Below are positions 60,674-64,000 of a stretch of 64,000 nucleotides of DNA, piece after piece. The notes below the pieces were generated by a model that saw only the letters and a program-made list of their open reading frames with translations, was not told where the DNA came from and did not search any database. Origin of the DNA: Amycolatopsis echigonensis (GTDB taxonomy: Bacteria > Actinomycetota > Actinomycetes > Mycobacteriales > Pseudonocardiaceae). The stretch lies in contig NZ_JACJHR010000028.1 in the NCBI RefSeq assembly GCF_014174495.1, positions 45,089 through 109,088 of the forward strand, written 5' to 3'. The position numbers were made by a program, and so were the translations under genes. Positions within the stretch are counted from its first letter, which is position 1; the number at the start of each line of letters is the position of its first letter.

Positions 60674-61497
60674 TGGGGTCCTTCCTGGACTGCGGCGCGC
60701 ACGAGCGGTTCGGCGTCCCCGGCGGCTTCACCGCCCGCTTCTTCCGGCCCCGTTTTGCGGAGCCACACGAAGTATTCGACGTTCCCGGACGGCCCGGGCA
60801 ACGGGCTCGCCACGACCCCGCGCAGCGACAGGCCGAGCTTCGCGGCTTCAGCGAGCACGCCCAGCACGGATTCGACGCGCAGTTCCGGATCGCGCACCAC
60901 GCCGCCGCTGCCGAGCCGGTCCTTGCCGACCTCGAACTGCGGTTTGACCATCGGCAGCAGATCCGCGCCGTCGCGCGCGCATTCCGCGAGGGCGGGCAGC
61001 ACGAGCTTCAGCGAGATGAAGGAGAGGTCGCCGACGACGAGGTCGACCTGGCCGCCCAGGACGTCCGGCGTCAGGTTGCGGACGTTCGTGCGGTCCAGGA
61101 CCACGACGCGGTCGTCGGTCTGCAGCTTCCAGTCGAGCAGCCCGCGGCCGACGTCGGCGGCGATGACCTTGTCCGCGCCGCCCCGCAGCAGCACGTCGGT
61201 GAACCCGCCGGTGGACGCGCCCGCGTCGAGGCAGCGGCGGCCTTCGACGGTCAGCCCTTCGGGACCGAAACGGTCAAGCGCGCCAAGGAGTTTGTGCGCG
61301 CCGCGCGACGCCCAGCCCGGGTCGTCCTCGTCCTTCACGACGATCGGCGCGTCGTTTTCCACGCCGGTGGCGGGTTTCGTGGCGACCATGCCGCGCACGG
61401 TGACTTTTCCGCCGGTGATGAGCGCGGAGGCTTGTTCGCGGGAGCGGGCGAGTCCGCGCCGCACGAGTTCCGCGTCGAGCCTGGCCCGTTTGGCCAC
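60670..61497 (-). CDS. tlyA: 16S/23S rRNA 2'-O-methyltransferase TlyA
   Basis: 275 residues. The N-terminal S4 domain (about 3-65, RLDAELVRRGLARSREQASALI) is followed by an FtsJ-like methyltransferase with the SAM motif DAGASTGGFTDVLLRGGA near 92-109, VDLVVGDLSFISLKLVLP near 150-167 and the catalytic-type KPQFEVGK near 184-191. By analogy to Mycobacterium it methylates C1409 of 16S and C1920 of 23S rRNA, sites that determine capreomycin sensitivity. The start follows the small gene by five bases, so the group is coupled. Confidence 0.94.
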   Translation of the reverse strand: MAKRARLDAELVRRGLARSREQASALITGGKVTVRGMVATKPATGVENDAPIVVKDEDDPGWASRGAHKLLGALDRFGPEGLTVEGRRCLDAGASTGGFTDVLLRGGADKVIAADVGRGLLDWKLQTDDRVVVLDRTNVRNLTPDVLGGQVDLVVGDLSFISLKLVLPALAECARDGADLLPMVKPQFEVGKDRLGSGGVVRDPELRVESVLGVLAEAAKLGLSLRGVVASPLPGPSGNVEYFVWLRKTGPEEAGGEAAGDAEPLVRAAVQEGPQ

Positions 61498-61502
61498 GCC
61501 GG

Positions 61503-61709
61503 TCAGACCTTGTCGATGCTGGACAGGGCCACGGTCAGCTCGGTGTGCACGGCCTCGAAGCGGTCCACGTGCTCGGCGGGCGGCAGCGTGTCGAGGTCGT
61601 CGAGCCCGGCGACGGCCTCGTCGATGCCGGCCCGCGGGTCAGTCTGCTGTGGGCCGGGTCCGGGGATCGGCGGGGGTCCGGGAACCGGCCGCGGAACGTT
61701 CGGGTGCAC
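61503..61709 (-). CDS. Small conserved protein upstream of tlyA
   Basis: 68 residues: a Pro-rich N-terminus (residues 4-25, PRPVPGPPPIPGPGP) and a helical C-terminal part, DEAVAGLDDLDTLPPAEHV then EAVHTELTVALSSIDKV. M. tuberculosis has a small protein of similar size at the same place (Rv1693). It starts 16 bases after the HAD gene and stops five before tlyA, so it is surely cotranscribed. No function is known. Confidence 0.75.
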   Translation of the reverse strand: MHPNVPRPVPGPPPIPGPGPQQTDPRAGIDEAVAGLDDLDTLPPAEHVDRFEAVHTELTVALSSIDKV

Positions 61710-61725
61710 AGCCCCAAACTACCAG

Positions 61726-62703
61726 TCAGGCCAGCCCGAGCCCGGCTACCGCCGCCGCGGCCGCGTCGCCGTCCGCGCGCACCTGCGAGACCCCGGTGCG
61801 CCACGCCGAATCGCACAGCGCGCGCAGCAGGTCGAACTTGTCGCCCTCGCCGCGGACGGTGAGCGTGTCTCCTTCGCTGATCTCCCAGCCGGACCGCTTG
61901 CCGACGCGCAGTTCGTCGATCGGCTGCGCCAGCGCGGTGATGTCGGCACCGAGATGCGTGGGCCGTTCCGCCGGAATCGCGGTGAGCAGCGTCGCCGGAG
62001 TCGCGATGCCGGTGAGGACGCACAGGGAGTCGAGCCCCGCCGCGACCGCACCGGCGATGTCGGTGTCGAGCCGGTCCCCGACCACCAGCGGACGCTTCGC
62101 CTCCGCCGACCGCGCGGCCGTCTCGAACAACAACGGCTGCGGTTTTCCCGCGACGACCGGCTCGGCGTCAGTGGCGATCCGCAGCGCCCCGACCATGGAT
62201 CCGTTGCCCGGCATCAGCCCGCGCTCGGTGGGCAGCGTGCTGTCGGTGTTCGTGGCGACCCACAGCCCGCCCGCCCGGATCACGATGCTCGCCTCGGCGA
62301 GGTCCGCCCATCCGGTTTCCGGCGAATGTCCTTGCACCACCGCGGAAACGCCGTCGCCCGCGGTCCGCACCGGTTCCAGCCCGACCGCGGCGATCTGGTC
62401 GCCGAGCGCGGCGGTGCCGACGATGAGCACCTTCGCCCCGGCGGGCAGCCGGTCCTGAAGGAGCGCGGCAGCCGCCTGAGCGCTCGTGTGCACCTCTTCG
62501 GTGTCCGCGGAGATCCCGAGGTCCCGCAGGTGCTCCGCGACCGCCGACGGGGCCTTGGACGCGTTGTTGGTCACGAACCGGACCGCCGTGCCTTGCTCGC
62601 GCACGGCGGTCACGGTTTCCGCGGCACCTTCGATCACCTGCGGCCCGTGGTACACGGTGCCGTCGAGATCGAACAGCAGTGCGTCGTAGGCCTGGTCAGT
62701 CAT
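61726..62703 (-). CDS. HAD-superfamily phosphatase (NagD-like)
   Basis: 325 residues from the ATG at 62703; the frame extends upstream only as a shadow. Motif I is FDLDGTVYHG near 10-19, motif II FVTNNASK near 46-53, the Lys of motif III in VAGKPQPLLF near 192-201, and motif IV GDRLDTDIAGAVAAGLDS near 216-233. The C2-type cap between motifs II and III is typical of NagD/glycerol-3-phosphate phosphatases, as described for Rv1692 at this position. A C-terminal tail of about 70 residues follows the HAD core. It overlaps the TPR gene stop by eight bases. Confidence 0.9.
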   Translation of the reverse strand: MTDQAYDALLFDLDGTVYHGPQVIEGAAETVTAVREQGTAVRFVTNNASKAPSAVAEHLRDLGISADTEEVHTSAQAAAALLQDRLPAGAKVLIVGTAALGDQIAAVGLEPVRTAGDGVSAVVQGHSPETGWADLAEASIVIRAGGLWVATNTDSTLPTERGLMPGNGSMVGALRIATDAEPVVAGKPQPLLFETAARSAEAKRPLVVGDRLDTDIAGAVAAGLDSLCVLTGIATPATLLTAIPAERPTHLGADITALAQPIDELRVGKRSGWEISEGDTLTVRGEGDKFDLLRALCDSAWRTGVSQVRADGDAAAAAVAGLGLA

Positions 62704-64000
62704 CCGACTCGTTCGGCTCGCTGGAACCATTCGACTCGTTCGCCTCGTTCGCCAGGTCCGCGGCCCGCTCGGCGGCGTCGGTCTCGTCCTCGGCGTCGGC
62801 CTCGGCGGCGTTGAGGAACCACTGCACGGCCTCTTCCTTGCGTCCGGCAGCGTCGAGGTTGTCGGCGTACGCGTAGAACAGGCGCGCGCTCCACGGGTCG
62901 CGTTTGCCCGCCTGGAGGTCCGGCCCCTGCAGGGACACGACCGCCGCGTCCAGCTGCCCGAGATCGCGCCGCGCACCGGCCGCGACGATCGCCAGCTCGA
63001 CCTGGGTCGCCTTGGTGAGCCGTTCCTTGTCGGTCTCCTTGGCGAGGTCCAGGGCTCGCTCCGGACGGCCGAGCGCGCGCTCGGCGTCCGCGATGATCGC
63101 GATGTGCTCGTCGCTGCGCGTCATCCGCCGGACGGCGCGCAGTTCGGACAGCGCTTCCTGCCAGTTGCCCGCGTGGTAGGCGACCAGCCCGAGCCCTTCG
63201 CGGACGATCGGCACGCGCGACGCCTTGGTCTTCGCGTAGCGAGCGTGCTCGAGCGCGGCCTCCGGGTCGTCGTCGACCAAGCCGCCCGCGGCGACCAGGT
63301 GCTTCCCGACGGTTTCCGCGAGCCCCTTCGGCAGGGTCCGCAGCTCCCGGCGGACCTCCTCGTCGAGGTCGGAGAACTCGATGTCCTCGGGCAGTTCCGG
63401 CGCTTCGAGCAGCTCGCGGGCGAGGGCAGCGTCCTGTTCCTCGACGGTCACCGGCCGCTTGCCGCGGGGACGGTCGTCCCTGCGCTCGCGACGGTCACCA
63501 CGGCTGTCCCGGTTCTCGCGGCCGCCACGGTCTCCGCGGCTGTCGCGGTCACCGCGATCGCCACGGTCGTCGCGCTGCCGACGGTCTTCCCGCTCAGCGC
63601 GCTCGCCACTCGGGTCACGTGGTTCCCGGCCCTCAGCGGCCTCGACGCTTTCGTCCTGCCCGGCCCGGTCCCCCGCACCCGACTGGACGTCAGCGACGCC
63701 CTGCTCAGCGCCCGCAGCCACCTCTTCTACTACCGCGGATTCCTCGACCGCAGCCGACGAAGTCTCCTCGACCTCGGCACGCCGCCCGCGGACGCCCTCG
63801 TCCTGACGGTCGTTCCGGAAACCACCGTCGCGCTGGTCCTTCCGGAACCCGCCCGAACGCTCGTCCCGACGGTCCCCGCCAGGCCGCTTTCCGCCGGACC
63901 GGTCGTCCCGCCGTTCGCCTCGGTAGCCTCCCTCGTCGCGACGGTCATTGCGGAACCCGCCGGAGCGGTCGTCGCGACGATCCCCGCGGTAACCGCCCTC
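62696..64000 (-). CDS. TPR-like protein with RGG-type basic repeats (5' end outside window)
   Basis: The frame stays open to the window edge, so at least 434 residues are present and the start lies beyond 64000. The visible N-terminal part (about 93 residues plus a further 70) is a low-complexity Arg/Asp/Gly region with recurring units such as DDRSGGFRNDRRDEGGYRG and SRGDRGGRENRDSRGDRRE. It is followed by a helical repeat domain: EELEFSDLDEEVRRELRTL-like EFSDLDEEVRRELR, EHARYAKTKASRVP, YHAGNWQEALSELRAVRR, ERALDLAKETDKERL, DNLDAAGRKEEAVQWFLNA, typical of TPR proteins. The C-terminus is acidic. It matches Rv1691 by place. RGG-like repeats suggest RNA or ribosome contact, which is unproven. Confidence 0.85.
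   Translation of the reverse strand, partial: EGGYRGDRRDDRSGGFRNDRRDEGGYRGERRDDRSGGKRPGGDRRDERSGGFRKDQRDGGFRNDRQDEGVRGRRAEVEETSSAAVEESAVVEEVAAGAEQGVADVQSGAGDRAGQDESVEAAEGREPRDPSGERAEREDRRQRDDRGDRGDRDSRGDRGGRENRDSRGDRRERRDDRPRGKRPVTVEEQDAALARELLEAPELPEDIEFSDLDEEVRRELRTLPKGLAETVGKHLVAAGGLVDDDPEAALEHARYAKTKASRVPIVREGLGLVAYHAGNWQEALSELRAVRRMTRSDEHIAIIADAERALGRPERALDLAKETDKERLTKATQVELAIVAAGARRDLGQLDAAVVSLQGPDLQAGKRDPWSARLFYAYADNLDAAGRKEEAVQWFLNAAEADAEDETDAAERAADLANEANESNGSSEPNESDD

Overview
The window is high-GC (about 70 percent) actinobacterial chromosome with GTG-rich starts and many GTGA/ATGA stop-start overlaps. Two blocks follow the order of the Mycobacterium tuberculosis Rv1691-Rv1713 region: TPR protein, HAD phosphatase, small protein, tlyA, nadK, recN, steA, mctB, and then pyrG, NUDIX, xerD, parA, scpA, scpB, rluB, cmk, der. 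Gene content, including the EthA-like monooxygenase and the catabolic islands between core genes, suggests Amycolatopsis or a close relative in the Pseudonocardiaceae. That genus call is an inference; no rRNA is present. No tRNA, rRNA, CRISPR array, prophage or intact insertion sequence was seen.

Layout. 1-2224: end of a family 2 glycosyltransferase, an overlapping convergent GtrA-like membrane protein, and a UDP-sulfoquinovose synthase-like epimerase. 2396-9725: five-gene operon of a SWIM zinc-finger protein, DUF5691, MoxR AAA ATPase, DUF5682 and a VWA protein, a conserved module without a settled function. 9941-11407: flavin monooxygenase. 11517-20532: polysaccharide lyase plus a full oxidative uronate pathway (uronate dehydrogenase, glucarate dehydratase, 5-keto-4-deoxyglucarate dehydratase, 2-oxoglutarate semialdehyde dehydrogenase), an IclR regulator and one unknown protein. 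20574-25205: AraC regulator, a fused maleylacetate reductase/hydroxyquinol dioxygenase, and an FAD phenol-type hydroxylase, together a hydroxyquinol (resorcinol-like) pathway. 25207-26120: glycosidase relic and hairpin-rich spacer. 26121-31533: M1 peptidase and a Pls/PosA-type NRPS-like membrane protein.

31720-46360 (mostly minus strand) is the core block der, plsC, cmk, [inserted DUF4267, KhtT/KhtU-like antiporter, secreted Xaa-Pro peptidase], rluB, scpB, scpA, small protein, parA, xerD, NUDIX, pyrG. 46458-54140 is a second inserted stretch: aroA, a GntR regulator divergent from an NCS1 permease and a racemase-family protein, an acyltransferase, and a secreted chitinase with an upstream DasR-type site. 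54161-54640 carries a decayed tandem duplicate of the mctB 3' end. 54482-64000 is the second core block.

How it works together: the window joins housekeeping functions (chromosome segregation, ribosome modification, NAD and CTP supply, DNA repair, cell separation) with saprophytic catabolism of polysaccharide uronates, chitin and aromatics, each with its own local regulator or operator-like site. The best candidates for new biology are the SWIM/MoxR/VWA operon, the fused aromatic enzyme, the small protein between parA and scpA, the unknown protein in the uronate operon and the Pls/PosA-like synthetase. Several terminators and palindromic repeats mark module borders.
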